64,000 bases of DNA from assembly GCA_041447175.1 (NCBI GenBank), contig CP166960.1, positions 2,248,519 to 2,312,518 on the forward strand. Direction: 5' to 3'. The position numbers and the translations under genes were made by a program. The notes beneath the pieces are model-generated. The model was not told the DNA's origin. It made no database searches and saw only the letters and a list, made by a program, of their open reading frames with translations. This document shows, piece by piece, positions 25,074 through 33,200 of the stretch (position 1 is its first letter; each line of letters starts with the position of its first letter). This DNA is from Candidatus Bathyarchaeia archaeon (GTDB taxonomy: Archaea; Thermoproteota; Bathyarchaeia; Bathyarchaeales; Bathycorpusculaceae).

Positions 25074-25874
25074 CTATGTGGCTGACGGCTCTGGTTTTTG
25101 CAGCATTGTTTCCATTTCTTTTTTAACGCTGTACTTAAATGGTAATTTGCCTGTTTCTCTTTCTAAGTATCCTTCTTCGTAGAGCTTCTTCATGAGCCTT
25201 GAGGTGTGTTCCCTGCTCAATTGCACTTTCTCTTTGATTTCTGGAGCCGTCTTTGGTCCTTGAGCAGACAAAAACTCCAGCACTTGAACTTCCGTTTCTG
25301 TCAAGGAAGCCATGGCTTTATCCCGCTTTATGGGAACCACAGGCATCACAGGAATTTCAGTTTCAGATTTCACTTCAGGAACCGCTGACAGTTTTTCAAG
25401 TTGCTCTTCAATGACCACAAGTTTATTTTTTAACTCTTCTTGTAGCGACTCAAGGTCTGTGAGTTTATTTTGGATTTTAGTTGTGTCAACATTGGCTACT
25501 TTCTCCAAAGTTTTCACATTCACATCTGAGACTGCACCCAGAGTGCTGCTTATGCTGTCAATTTGAGTATTTAACTGATTGACCTGAATTTCAAGAGGAA
25601 TTACCATATTTTCGATGTATTCTGCTTTTCTTAGTCCTGCTTCAGCTGTAGATGCATTAATCTCTACTTTGTAGGCTACGTTCTGTATTTTCTCTGCCTC
25701 CCGTTTGAGTTCCCGGTTAAAACTTAGCACCACATCCTCCACGGTGTCTTTGGCTTTTTCATATTCTTGCTTTGCTTTCTGCAGTCGCCTGTAGTATTCA
25801 ATGGCGGCATAACTTGTAGTAGCGAGTAAAACTGTTAAGAGAACTCCTACCAAAGCAACTGTTATATCTACCAA
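25074..25874 (-). CDS. Membrane-anchored coiled-coil protein with C-terminal winged helix
   Basis: A 266-residue protein of unknown function. One N-terminal membrane segment (about 3-25), then a long charged helical region to about 165 with heptad-like patterns (AKQEYEKAKDTVEDVV, DLESLQEELKNKLVVIEEQL), a short Pro/Val linker, and a MarR-like winged helix (about 190-255: LTETEVQVLEFLSAQGPKT and REHTSRLMKKLYEEGYLERE). It could tether DNA to the membrane through a coiled-coil stalk. The repeat array CGTGATTT x4 begins 12 bases in front of its start codon, so it is probably autoregulated or part of the same locus. Similar anchored wHTH proteins exist in archaea without assigned roles. Confidence 0.65.
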   Translation of the reverse strand: MVDITVALVGVLLTVLLATTSYAAIEYYRRLQKAKQEYEKAKDTVEDVVLSFNRELKREAEKIQNVAYKVEINASTAEAGLRKAEYIENMVIPLEIQVNQLNTQIDSISSTLGAVSDVNVKTLEKVANVDTTKIQNKLTDLESLQEELKNKLVVIEEQLEKLSAVPEVKSETEIPVMPVVPIKRDKAMASLTETEVQVLEFLSAQGPKTAPEIKEKVQLSREHTSRLMKKLYEEGYLERETGKLPFKYSVKKEMETMLQKPEPSAT

Positions 25875-25885
25875 AGTTTTCCCTC

Positions 25886-25929
25886 TGTGATTTGCTCGTG
25901 ATTTAGGCGTGATTTACACGTGACTTGTG
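25886..25929 (+). repeat. Left array: four 11-bp iterons (core YGTGAYTT)
   Basis: GTGAYTT cores start at 25887, 25898, 25909 and 25920, exactly 11 bases apart: three GTGATTT and one GTGACTT, the last three preceded by C and the first by T. The three spacer bases vary. The array ends 12 bases upstream of the membrane-anchored wHTH gene (start 25874, minus strand), overlapping its promoter region. Confidence 0.85.
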
Positions 25930-26000
25930 CTGTTGCATCACACATCACAGTTCTCCATGGAAAATTTAAGGTTTATGGTTTGTTTCCTTGATGTAATCTA

Positions 26001-26050
26001 TGATGTCACATATCACATTAACGCGTGATGTCTATTATCACAAACAACGT
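26001..26050 (+). repeat. 25-bp direct repeat, two copies
   Basis: Each copy begins TGATGTC and contains ATCACA eleven bases after its start (TGATGT-N5-ATCACA); the second copy starts exactly 25 bases after the first. The remaining positions match partly (ACGCG and ACAACG ends). It uses the same TGAT/ATCA words as the iteron arrays. Confidence 0.6.
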
Positions 26051-26204
26051 GTCCCTCTGATGTGTATAAAAATGCTGAAATTTGGCTTATTTTCTGTTTT
26101 GACCTGTAGTTTATACTTGTTTTGTTTGGTGTCTTTTTTACTGTGAGATGTTTGTTGTCACGTGTGATTTAGAGAGAATTGGGGCTGTTTTTGAGCTCTT
26201 TTTT

Positions 26205-26221
26205 GTGATTTGTGACGTCAC
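26205..26221 (+). repeat. 17-bp GTGA motif with perfect GTGACGTCAC palindrome, left copy
   Basis: GTGATTT followed directly by GTGACGTCAC. An almost identical copy lies at 27102-27118. It overlaps the stop codon of the 159-residue gene. Confidence 0.65.
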
Positions 26222-26697
26222 ATATTGCCTTCTGAGGGTGTGGAAAGGCGTTTTAGGCTTGATTCTATTTCCTCTCTGATGATTTCAATGACCTTTAGAT
26301 GCTCCTGTAACCCATCCATATCATTCGGGAGGTTCTCATGTGCCTCCATATACTCCTTCAATTTATTTGCTATTTCGAGATATGGGTCAAGAGTTGTGGT
26401 CTCAAATACTCCTAAATAGCCTAACAGCAACACTGTGTATATTGACTTTATGACGTTTTCTTTAGACTGATTTAATGTCCTATTAAAGGAACCGCGGCTT
26501 AATTTAGCCTTTGTTAGCCGTAATTTGGCTTTTTCGTCGTACTTTAACGGTTTGCCCGCCATACTTTCGGCTAAAATGTCAATAAGGAGCGTTTCGAGTT
26601 GTGTTCGTGTTAATTGGCTGTTTTTGGAGAGTATTTTGACAACGGGGTCGTTTAATGCCCCGTTTAGCCACAATTGTACGTTGTCTTTAAGCTTCAA
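26218..26697 (-). CDS. Unrecognised 159-residue helical protein between two inverted iteron arrays
   Basis: A predominantly helical, charged protein I do not recognise. It looks conserved in style rather than spurious: ordered segments LTRTQLETLLIDILAESMAGK, KAKLRLTKAKLSRGSFNRTL and NVIKSIYTVLLLGYLGVFE, with the Arg/Lys-rich middle suited to nucleic-acid contact, then a C-terminal helix (YLEIANKLKEYMEAHENL and later EIIREEIESSLKRL). The start is TTG 26697 behind GGAGAA. It is flanked by facing 11-bp repeat arrays and two palindromes, and reads toward the membrane-anchored wHTH gene. A centromere- or iteron-binding role is a hypothesis based on placement and size. Confidence 0.6.
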   Translation of the reverse strand: MKLKDNVQLWLNGALNDPVVKILSKNSQLTRTQLETLLIDILAESMAGKPLKYDEKAKLRLTKAKLSRGSFNRTLNQSKENVIKSIYTVLLLGYLGVFETTTLDPYLEIANKLKEYMEAHENLPNDMDGLQEHLKVIEIIREEIESSLKRLSTPSEGNM

Positions 26698-27101
26698 TCT
26701 TATGTTCTCCGCGTTATGCTGAATGGATACAGTTTTGTATACTTACGCACATTTTAAAAGGTGTCTGCACTATTTTACACCCAAATCAACTGTCTAACTT
26801 CTATAAACTTCCTTTATTTTAAATAAAATGACAAATTTGGGATAAAAATCTAATAATAGGTATAATTTGAGGTTTATATTTAAATAAAGGCGTTTTTCAG
26901 GCGTATTTTTTTCTGTTATTTGGTTAAGTCTAGTCTAAAATGAACTTTTTCTTTAAACATAAACTCTTTCAATTACTTCAAATAGGCGCTTTTACATCAA
27001 TTATTCTTGCCTAAAGAACGACCAAAAGGGCATGCATACGTTTAATCTATCATGCTTATCCTCCTTAAAGCAAGTTAAAAATATCAATTTTTACGCGTGT
27101 T

Positions 27102-27118
27102 GTGACTCGTGACGTCAC
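27102..27118 (+). repeat. 17-bp GTGA motif with perfect GTGACGTCAC palindrome, right copy
   Basis: GTGACTC followed by GTGACGTCAC, 15 of 17 bases identical to the left copy at 26205-26221 and in the same orientation. It directly abuts the right iteron array. Confidence 0.65.
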
Positions 27119-27173
27119 CAATCACATCAAATCACGCCCGAATCACGGCAAAGTCACGGACAAATCACGAGTG
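27119..27173 (-). repeat. Right array: four to five 11-bp iterons in inverted orientation
   Basis: TCAC cores begin at 27132, 27143, 27154 and 27165, exactly 11 bases apart, within AATCACG or AGTCACG units; a fifth AATCACA lies ten bases before the first. On the minus strand the unit reads CGTGATT, the same as the left array, so the two arrays face each other across about 1.2 kb. Confidence 0.85.
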
Positions 27174-27203
27174 ATTGTCACAGAATCTGATGATATCACG
27201 AAC

Positions 27204-27225
27204 CTGTGATGCATCTGTGATGTTG
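27204..27225 (+). repeat. Two CTGTGATG units 11 bp apart
   Basis: CTGTGATG occurs at 27204 and 27215, again 11 bases apart, in the orientation of the left array. It lies just outside the right array and before the nitrilase-family gene end. Confidence 0.55.
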
Positions 27226-27292
27226 CTTACCAAGGCATTTGCGCCGCTAAATACAACGGAAGCTTCAAAAGGTTGATTTTAAAAATGGGTGT

Positions 27293-28126
27293 TTAGAGGT
27301 TTTCAGAGCTCTTTTTCATTGAATCGAAAAGCTCTGGACGCAAATCCCTCAAAGTTGGAATGAACGTTTCGGCAGGTCTAAGGTCATCGTAGTTGAGCTC
27401 GCAGACGACAAAGTCATCTTCGTCAAACTTTGCCTTCGCAATAACGTCGCCTGTTGGTCCAACAAGTCTGCTTCCGCCCCAGAATTGTAAGCCATCTTCC
27501 ACACCCACCAGATTTACGTAAGCCAAAAACGCCGTGTTCTCCAGCGCCCTAGCCGCGGTCAGAATCTCAAAGTAGGTTCTGCGCACTGCCGGCGAAGCGG
27601 AAATGCAAACAATCAGCTGCGCCCCTTGCAGCCGTGTTAGTCGGGCAACTTCAGGGAAAAAGATGTCATAACAGATAAACAGCCCAATTTTTCCAATCGC
27701 CGTGTCAAACACTGCCGATTGATACCCAGGTCTGAAATACCTTTTCTCCTCAAAAACACTATGAGTTGGCAAGTACATCTTTCGGTATTTACCGATGAAC
27801 CCCTCTGGACCCACAAAAACCGACGTGTTAAATATTGTCGCTCTGGTTTTCTCGCTAAGCTCAGGCATGCCAAAAATTATGTGCATTTGCGTTTTCTTAG
27901 CAAGCTGCTCAATCCGCTGGGTGGACGGTCCAGGGATGGTTTCCGCTAACTCGTAAAGTTGGTCTCTAATCACGTAACCTGTTAAGGAGAGCTCGGGAAA
28001 AATCACCAAATCTGCACCTTGTGCTTTGGCTTTTTGGGTGAGGGCTTCAATTTTGGCAAGATTATCTGTTTTGTTTTCCCGTTTACTGCTCATCTGCGCT
28101 AAAGCAAGTTTAATTTGGTCTTTCAT
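27293..28126 (-). CDS. Nitrilase-superfamily amidohydrolase, probable glutaminase partner of NadE
   Basis: A 277-residue carbon-nitrogen hydrolase. The catalytic Glu (FPELSLTGY, near 43), Lys (YRKMYLPT, near 113) and Cys (ICYDIFFPE, near 148) are all present. The start has GGTGAC upstream, ten bases after the nadE stop. In fused glutamine-dependent NAD synthetases an N-terminal nitrilase domain supplies ammonia; here the two functions are adjacent separate genes, so this is probably the glutaminase subunit. A different amide substrate remains possible. Its 3' end lies close to the iteron region but the gene itself looks ordinary. Confidence 0.82.
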   Translation of the reverse strand: MKDQIKLALAQMSSKRENKTDNLAKIEALTQKAKAQGADLVIFPELSLTGYVIRDQLYELAETIPGPSTQRIEQLAKKTQMHIIFGMPELSEKTRATIFNTSVFVGPEGFIGKYRKMYLPTHSVFEEKRYFRPGYQSAVFDTAIGKIGLFICYDIFFPEVARLTRLQGAQLIVCISASPAVRRTYFEILTAARALENTAFLAYVNLVGVEDGLQFWGGSRLVGPTGDVIAKAKFDEDDFVVCELNYDDLRPAETFIPTLRDLRPELFDSMKKSSENL

Positions 28127-28136
28127 ATTGTCACCG

Positions 28137-28979
28137 TTAGTATGTGCTGTAGGGAAGCCGAAAATCAGTTCCCACCGTTCGATATTCGAGTTTCGGAGTC
28201 AACGGCAGCCGCCGCTTATGCTCCGCCCTCAACCACCGGCTCTTCACGCCTTCAACTTCGCTCTCTTGAATGCCTAGTTGATTGGCGATTTCGGCTATGG
28301 GCATGAAACGTTCCAGCCCAAAAAGAATCAGGTCAAGCACTTCATAGCGGATTCCAAGTTCCTCTTCTGCCTGCTGATTAACCCACAGGGCCGGCGTAGA
28401 CGGCTTCTGGGTAAGCTCGGTGGAGATGCCTATGTGGGCGGCGAGTTGTCGGACCTGCGTTTTGTATAGGTCCATTATTGGGGAGAAGTCTGCGGCTACG
28501 TCCCCCCACTTGGTAAAGTAGCCCATCATGGTTTCGGATTTGTCGCTGCTTCCACAAATCAGACGGTTGAGTTTGTTAGCGTGATAGTAAAGGAAAATCA
28601 TGCGGGTGCGGGCTTTGATGTTGCCCCTGCAAAGCCTGTCTTGGGGGTCAAAGGCGGGCATGGATTTGTATGTGCCCTCCACCGCGGCTGTGATGTCACA
28701 GACTTGGGTTTGTATCCCAAACTGCGCCGCCACCACCTTGGCGTCTTGAATGTCTTTTTGGTTGAACGTTTCTTTCTCCGGAAGCATAAGCCCCAAAACT
28801 TTCTCGCCTCCAATAGCTAACGCTGAAAGGGCTGCCACGGTGTTGCTGTCGATGCCTCCTGACATGCCTAAAACGATGCCTTTAGCTCCCGAGTTATCCA
28901 CGTAGGTTCGGATAAACCGCGTGATTCTGGTTTGCACATCGTCAAGGTTTAGTTGCAGAACTGAAGGTTTAAGCTTCAA
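28137..28979 (-). CDS. nadE: NAD+ synthetase
   Basis: A 280-residue NadE, which amidates nicotinic acid adenine dinucleotide using ATP. The PP-loop LGMSGGIDSNTVAALS is near residues 38-53, with the downstream GSSDKSETMMGYFTKWGD block and the PSTPALWVNQQAEEELGI region typical of the family. It lacks the N-terminal glutaminase domain of longer enzymes; the gene ten bases downstream encodes that type of domain separately. First gene of a two-gene leftward operon. Confidence 0.93.
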   Translation of the reverse strand: MKLKPSVLQLNLDDVQTRITRFIRTYVDNSGAKGIVLGMSGGIDSNTVAALSALAIGGEKVLGLMLPEKETFNQKDIQDAKVVAAQFGIQTQVCDITAAVEGTYKSMPAFDPQDRLCRGNIKARTRMIFLYYHANKLNRLICGSSDKSETMMGYFTKWGDVAADFSPIMDLYKTQVRQLAAHIGISTELTQKPSTPALWVNQQAEEELGIRYEVLDLILFGLERFMPIAEIANQLGIQESEVEGVKSRWLRAEHKRRLPLTPKLEYRTVGTDFRLPYSTY

Positions 28980-29075
28980 GCTTCTTCACTTGTCCGTTAA
29001 CTTTAAGGATGTAGGCAAGTATTTAAGGGCAAGCGTAGATACTAAAGCACAGCATTCATCAAAGGGGATAGTTAA

Positions 29076-29339
29076 GTGGGCCGAAGAAGGAAAAAAGTTA
29101 TCCACATTCCAAAGAAACGTTTACCCAAATTCTTCTCCTGCCCAAGATGCGGAAAAGAAACGGTCAGAGTAGAAATCATACGTGAAGAAGACCGCGCTAT
29201 CGCAGGCTGCAGTAGCTGTGGGCTTCAAGAAGAGTTCCCAATAAAGCAAGCCCAAGGCGAAGTGGACATCTACTGCATGTTCACTGACAAAATCTACGGC
29301 GCTTCTAGACGGTCAGTACCCCTCAAAGATGCCAACTAG
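29076..29339 (+). CDS. Elf1-like transcription elongation factor (zinc ribbon)
   Basis: An 87-residue protein with a very basic start (MGRRRKKVIHIPKKRLPK) and a CPRC/CSSC zinc ribbon, the pattern of archaeal homologues of eukaryotic Elf1, which associates with elongating RNA polymerase. The start is GTG 29076; a TATA-like GTATTTAAG lies about 55 bases before it. It is followed after 14 bases by the GGGPS gene, probably the same transcript. Confidence 0.85.
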   Translation: MGRRRKKVIHIPKKRLPKFFSCPRCGKETVRVEIIREEDRAIAGCSSCGLQEEFPIKQAQGEVDIYCMFTDKIYGASRRSVPLKDAN

Positions 29340-29353
29340 GATCGGTTATTTGC

Positions 29354-30106
29354 ATGCTTGGACGTGTAGAGAAATACTTAATGGAAAAAATCAAAGCCGA
29401 CGGCTCAATTCACATGACTCTCCTTGACCCAGAAAAGCTTTCTCCTCAACAAGCGGCTCAAATTGCTCAAAGCTCTAAAGAAAGTGGAACCGCAGCCATA
29501 ATGATTGGTGGCTCAACATTTGTCTCCCAAATCCACTTAGACCAAGTTTTAGAATCTATTCACGAAGCAGTGGATTTGCCCACTATTTTGTTTCCTAACA
29601 ACATAACTGGCATCAGTCGACACGCCGACGCCATGTGGTTCATGTCCCTGCTTAACTCGGTGGATCCCTACTTCATTGTGGGCGCGCAAATCCTTGCTTC
29701 GCCTTTGGTTAAGAAGTTTGGGTTGGAACCCATATCCATGGGGTACATCATCGTCGGTGAAGGTGGAACCGCAGGCATAGTCGGCAAAGCCATCCCCATA
29801 CCCTACAACAAACCCGAACTTGCTGCTGCTCACGCACTGGCGGCACAGTATTTTGGCATGCGCTTCATATACCTCGAAGGTGGTTCAGGCGCAAAAAACC
29901 CTGTGCCTCCTGAAATGATTCACGCTGTAAAAAAAGTAACTGACGCCACACTCATTGTTGGCGGCGGCATAAAAACTAAAGAAGCAGCCTTGACGGCGGT
30001 TTCTGCAGGCGCCGACATAATTGTGACGGGTAACCTCGTGGAGTCAGAGGGGTCTGAGCAGAAAGTTGCTGAAATAATTAGCGGAATTAAAGTGGTCAAG
30101 CCGTAA
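29354..30106 (+). CDS. Geranylgeranylglyceryl phosphate synthase
   Basis: A 250-residue TIM-barrel GGGP synthase, which makes the first ether bond of archaeal membrane lipids from sn-glycerol-1-phosphate and geranylgeranyl-PP. Family motifs are in place: HMTLLDPEKL at the start, MIGGST, LFPNN, YLEGGSGAKNPV (active-site Glu and glycerophosphate binding), VGGGIKT and IVTGNLVE. Length is typical for the group II archaeal type. It gives firm evidence that the host is an archaeon. Confidence 0.95.
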   Translation: MLGRVEKYLMEKIKADGSIHMTLLDPEKLSPQQAAQIAQSSKESGTAAIMIGGSTFVSQIHLDQVLESIHEAVDLPTILFPNNITGISRHADAMWFMSLLNSVDPYFIVGAQILASPLVKKFGLEPISMGYIIVGEGGTAGIVGKAIPIPYNKPELAAAHALAAQYFGMRFIYLEGGSGAKNPVPPEMIHAVKKVTDATLIVGGGIKTKEAALTAVSAGADIIVTGNLVESEGSEQKVAEIISGIKVVKP

Positions 30107-30217
30107 CCGCATTTGCTGTTTTCTATGCTTCCTTTTTTTGGCGAGGGTGTTTTCGCATTTTTCGGTGAGAAACCAAAAATAGCCGTGTCGTTAACAGTGA
30201 GTTAAGGGGCATCCTCT

Positions 30218-33200
30218 TTGAGCAGTAGTGCAATGAGTAAAGAGTACCGCAGTTACATAGACTCGATGGCTAGCGAACTGAACCGGATGTACACCTTAAG
30301 TGAGACCGCCCGTCAAAAAGGTTTAGACCCCGCCCTAAAAGTTGAAAGCATAATTGCCCAAGACATTGCTGACCTCGTGGAAGGCTTGGTGGGGCCAAAA
30401 GGGGTGGCAGCAAGCATCCGCGAGCTCAACTCCAAGATGGGACGCGAAGAAATCGCTTTCAAAATTTGCGAACAAATTGTGAGCGGAAAGTTCGGAAAAA
30501 TGGAGCCTGAACCCGCTGCAGAGCAGGCTATCCGAACGGCGCTGGCAATTTTTACGGAAGGCTTAACCGCCGCCCCCATTCAGGGGGTTGCTCAAGTTAA
30601 AATCAAACTGAACAGTGACCGTAGCCGCTATTTGGCAATTTACTTTGCTGGGCCAATCCGGTCTGCGGGAGGCACCGACCAAGCCCTAACGCTTGTGGTA
30701 GGGGACTATGTTCGTCGCCTGTTGGAGTTGGACCGCTACAAACCCACCCCTGAAGAGGTGGCTCGTTTCATCGAGGAACTGCGTACCTATGAACGTTCCG
30801 TGGGGCGATTCCAGTATCACATCCCCGACAGCGAACTCAGAAAAGCCTTCGACTATTTACCCATCGAGGTTACGGGCACCGAATCTGACCCCGTAGAAGT
30901 CTCCTCCTACCGCAATCTGCCCCGAATAGAAACCAACCGCGTCCGAGGCGGCGCCTTGCGAGTTATTAACGACGGCATAGTCGGACGGGCCCTCAAAGTC
31001 TTGGTTATTGTGGAGAAGTTGGGTTTTCAGGGTTGGGATTGGCTGCGGGAATTCAAAAAGAAATCTGAGAAGAAGTCAGCTGGCTTTATGGATGATGTCA
31101 TCGCTGGGCGACCCATCTTTGCTTTTCCGTCCCGCAGAGGAGGCTTCCGACTCCGCTACGGCAGGTCCCGCAACACGGGGCTATCGGCAGTGGGCATTCA
31201 CCCCGCAACCATGCTGGTTGTTGAGAACTTTTTAGCGGCAGGTACCCAGGTGCGTTTAGAGCTTCCAGGAAAAGGCGGCGTTACGGTGCCTGTGGACTCC
31301 CTTGAACCGCCCGTTGTGCAGCTAAAAGACGACTCCGTGGTTCGAGTTACGCTTGACAACTTTAAAGATGTGAAGGGAAAGGTTGCAAAAATCCTGTTTC
31401 TGGGGGATATGCTGATTAGTTTTGGTGACTTCCTCTACTGCAACAAGACCCTTCTGCCCAGCGGCTACGTTGAGGAATGGTGGGTCAAAGACCTCAAAAC
31501 AGCCCTAAAAACCCACTTTAACAACAGCTTAGAGCAAGCAGCCCAAGCCGCCAAAGTTCCCTCAAGTAGGCTTAAGCAGTTGCTAATTGACCCCTTTGAC
31601 CAAACCTTATCCCTCAAAGAAGCTACAGCCCTCTCACAAAACCTGCATTTGCCCTTGCATCCAAAATTCACGTTTTTCTGGTCCAATCTCACCTCAATTG
31701 AAGACATAACCTTGCTCAAGGACTGGCTCTCAAAAGCAGAAGTCTCAGCCGAAGCAGGTATAGCCCGCGAAATTGTGGGCGACTTTGATCCTGAAGTCGT
31801 GCGGATACTGCGGAAGGTTTTTGCGCCTCATCAAATTTTGGAGGGAAAGATACAACTTGAGGGTGATGACGCCTCCTCATTGGCTTTCTCACTTGGCTAT
31901 GAATCTAGGCATGCACTGGGGGCGGTTGCTGCTGAGTCAGTTGTTAAGGCTATTTCCGTGCTTTCGGGCGTGGAAGTGCGCGACAAGGGACCCTCGTTTG
32001 TGGGCGCACGTATGGGGCGTCCTGAAAAGGCTAAGCGCCGCGAGATGAAGCCGTTGGTGCATGTGCTTTTCCCGGTTAGCTTGGCAGGTGGCTCTCACCG
32101 TGACCTTGTGGAGGCTGGACGCAAAGGTCCCGCGTTTGTCCAGGTCGTGAAGCGTAAATGCCCTGAATGCAAAACTTATACACGTCTCGTAAAGTGCCCT
32201 CAATGCGGCTGCGAAACCATCTACGAAAAGAGTTGTCCTCGGTGTGGGCAGGCTTTGAAGGGAAACGCCTGTCCCGCCTGCAAAGCGGAGGCGGTGCCTT
32301 ACCAGCGGCAATCCCTTAACTTCAAGGTGCTGGTGGATGAGGCAACAAAGGCGCTGGGGGTTTCGCCGCCCAAGATTCTACGGGGCGTTAAAGGCTTAAC
32401 CAACGAAGACAAAACCCCTGAAATTATTGAGAAGGGGCTTTTGAGAGCCAAGTATGACCTCTCCGTTTACAAGGATGGCACTATTCGGTTTGACGCCACC
32501 AACGCGCCGCTGACCCACATCAAACCTGGCGAGGTGGGGGTTTCAGTTGAAAAGCTGCGGCAATTAGGCTACACGCATGACATCTATGGTGTGTCGTTAA
32601 CTGACCCTGAACAGGTGCTGGAGCTTAAAGTGCAAGATGTCGTCATCCCGCGAAACGCAGGAACCTACTTTATCCAGATTGCTGGCTTCATCGATGAGCT
32701 CCTCACCAAAGTGTATGGCCTCCCAAGTTACTACAACATCAAAACGCCCGAAGATGTGGTTGGGCAACTGCTTTTTGGACTGGCGCCACACACCTGCGTA
32801 GGCATCCTTGGACGCGTGGTTGGCTTTACGGACTTGAAGCTGATTTATGCGCATCCGCTGTGGCATTCGGCTAAACGCCGCGACTGCGACGGCGACGAAG
32901 ACGCCATCATGCTTGCCATGGATACGCTTCTCAACTTCTCCAACCGCTACCTCCCCTCACAGATTGGCGGCATCATGGACGCCCCAATCCTTGTTATTCC
33001 CTTTGTGAACACCAAAGAGGTTCAGCGACAAGCCCACGACTTCGATGTGGATGCGGTTTACCCCAAGGAATTCTATGACAAGAGCCTGCAGAAGACTGAA
33101 GCCCGCCAAATTAGCCCCATCATGGACGTCATTAGCCACCGGTTGGGCACGGAGGCGCAGTTTGAAGGCTACAACTTCACCATACCCGTCTCTAACATAA

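Larger units (their letters stand above)
25875..26217. other. Repeat-rich noncoding region between two unknown genes
   Basis: 343 bases without a gene, unusually rich in GTGA/TCAC words. Besides the left iteron array it holds CATCACACATCACAG (25936-25950), a 25-base direct repeat (26001-26050), CACGTGTGATTT near 26159-26170 and a palindromic motif at its right end (26205-26221). These share the core of the iterons in both orientations. Confidence 0.7.
26698..27292. other. AT-rich and iteron-bearing noncoding region
   Basis: 595 bases without a gene. The left two thirds are AT-rich (about 26810-26960 is the poorest in G/C, with TTTATTTTAAATAAAATG and similar runs), resembling an unwinding element or promoter region for the 159-residue gene. 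The right third carries the palindromic motif (27102-27118), the right iteron array (27119-27173) and further GTGAT words to 27225. Confidence 0.55.

Noticed and set aside
25886-27225. CRISPR array as an explanation for the repeats
   Set aside because: Repeat units are 7-8 bases with 3-base spacers, far too short, and no Cas genes are present.
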